Assembly (NCBI RefSeq): GCF_003265345.1
Contig: NZ_QFWW01000003.1
Span: forward strand, 1 to 64,000
DNA: 64,000 bases
Reading direction: 5' to 3'
Source: Lentzea terrae
Lineage (GTDB): Bacteria > Actinomycetota > Actinomycetes > Mycobacteriales > Pseudonocardiaceae
The notes beneath the pieces are model-generated. The model made no database searches. It worked only from the letters and a program-made list of their open reading frames with translations, and was not told the DNA's origin. Position numbers and translations under genes: made by a program. Position 1 is the first letter of the stretch; every line of letters begins with the position of its first letter. Positions 63,693-64,000 of the stretch are shown in pieces.

Positions 63693-64000
63693 GCAGCCAG
63701 AAGCTGCCGCCGCCCACGAACACGCCCATCGCGGTCCCCGCCAGCACCTGCGCCGTCGTGTGGTCACCCAGCTCGACGCGCGACCACGCGACCAGAGCGG
63801 CAGGCAACGCGACCAGCAGCAGCCACGGGCCGTAGACGATCGCCAGCGTCACGACGGCGGCCCACGCCACCCCGGCGTGCAGCGAGATCTTCCACTTCAG
63901 CCCGAACGTGATCGCCATGCTGACGATCAGCGATGCGAACATGCTGCCCGCCAGCGCGAGCATGCTCGACGGTGCAGAGCCCAGCACCATGATCACCGTG
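63673..64000 (-). CDS. PAP2-family membrane phosphatase (partial; 5' end beyond window)
   Basis: The C-terminal part of a membrane protein ends at 63673. The visible sequence includes KWKISLHAGVAWAA, a PAP2 motif-2 type SxH, and VAWSRVELGDHTTAQVLAG, a motif 3 with Arg and His. This fits the PAP2 phosphatase superfamily that dephosphorylates lipid phosphates. The stop overlaps the end of the convergent kinase gene by 20 bp. The N-terminus lies past the window edge. Confidence 0.75.

Overview
The window is high-GC actinobacterial chromosome, dense in genes, with many GTG/TTG starts and ATGA overlaps. SsgB, a LexA-boxed imuA'-imuB-dnaE2 cassette, DUF5336 and DUF6350 proteins next to sucCD and purNH, and five Ser/Thr kinases point to a mycelial actinomycete, probably of the Pseudonocardiaceae (Lentzea/Saccharothrix-like). 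The family assignment is inference. I see no insertion sequence, prophage, CRISPR array or large biosynthetic cluster.

Layout. 1-5830: a TetR/oxidoreductase pair with a palindromic operator, a receptor kinase carrying an extracellular cellulose/chitin-binding module, a second TetR pair and small conserved genes. 5862-8604: a secreted GH18 chitinase with a DasR-type operator, an aberrant tRNA and a J-domain/NERD fusion. 8906-12405: a lactococcin-972-like bacteriocin cluster with two perfect hairpins after the bacteriocin gene. 12450-18700: DNA glycosylase, secreted propeller-like protein, kinase, a three-gene ABC exporter, lipoprotein and DUF1918. 18697-27401: IMPase-like, mdh, pentapeptide protein, a TNT-domain toxin-like protein, DMT transporter, folD, DUF3017, TetR and a DHFR-like reductase.

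27408-27975 is the most striking segment. A near-consensus promoter drives a 33-codon leader, followed by mutually exclusive antiterminator and terminator hairpins, then four tRNA genes (Arg, Asp, Pro, Phe). Eight consecutive leader codons read Arg-Pro-Phe-Asp-Pro-Arg-Pro-Phe, exactly the four specificities encoded downstream. This looks like a self-sensing attenuator for a tRNA array. A second, more classical attenuator with a Phe-rich leader precedes the chorismate mutase gene at 50608-50721.

27977-35530: serine hydrolase, an S3-like KH protein and the SOS mutasome, with a coupled 21-codon ORF between imuB and dnaE2. 35758-47764: DUF3558-like protein, purH, purN (apparently CTG start), DUF6350, DUF5336, sucD, sucC, a polytopic membrane protein, lipase-like hydrolase, M23 peptidase and a small Cys protein. 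48173-55635: pcrA, chorismate mutase, HDAC-like hydrolase and three membrane-anchored proteins. 55782-64000: kinases whose extracytoplasmic domains resemble those of the neighbouring anchored proteins, a LysR/EamA pair, ssgB, a toxin-antitoxin-like pair, another kinase and a partial PAP2 protein.

Two copies of a roughly 88-nt element, with compensatory changes and unrelated but self-complementary flanking arms, lie at 21188-21356 and 52495-52636. They are a candidate undescribed structured RNA or small dispersed element.
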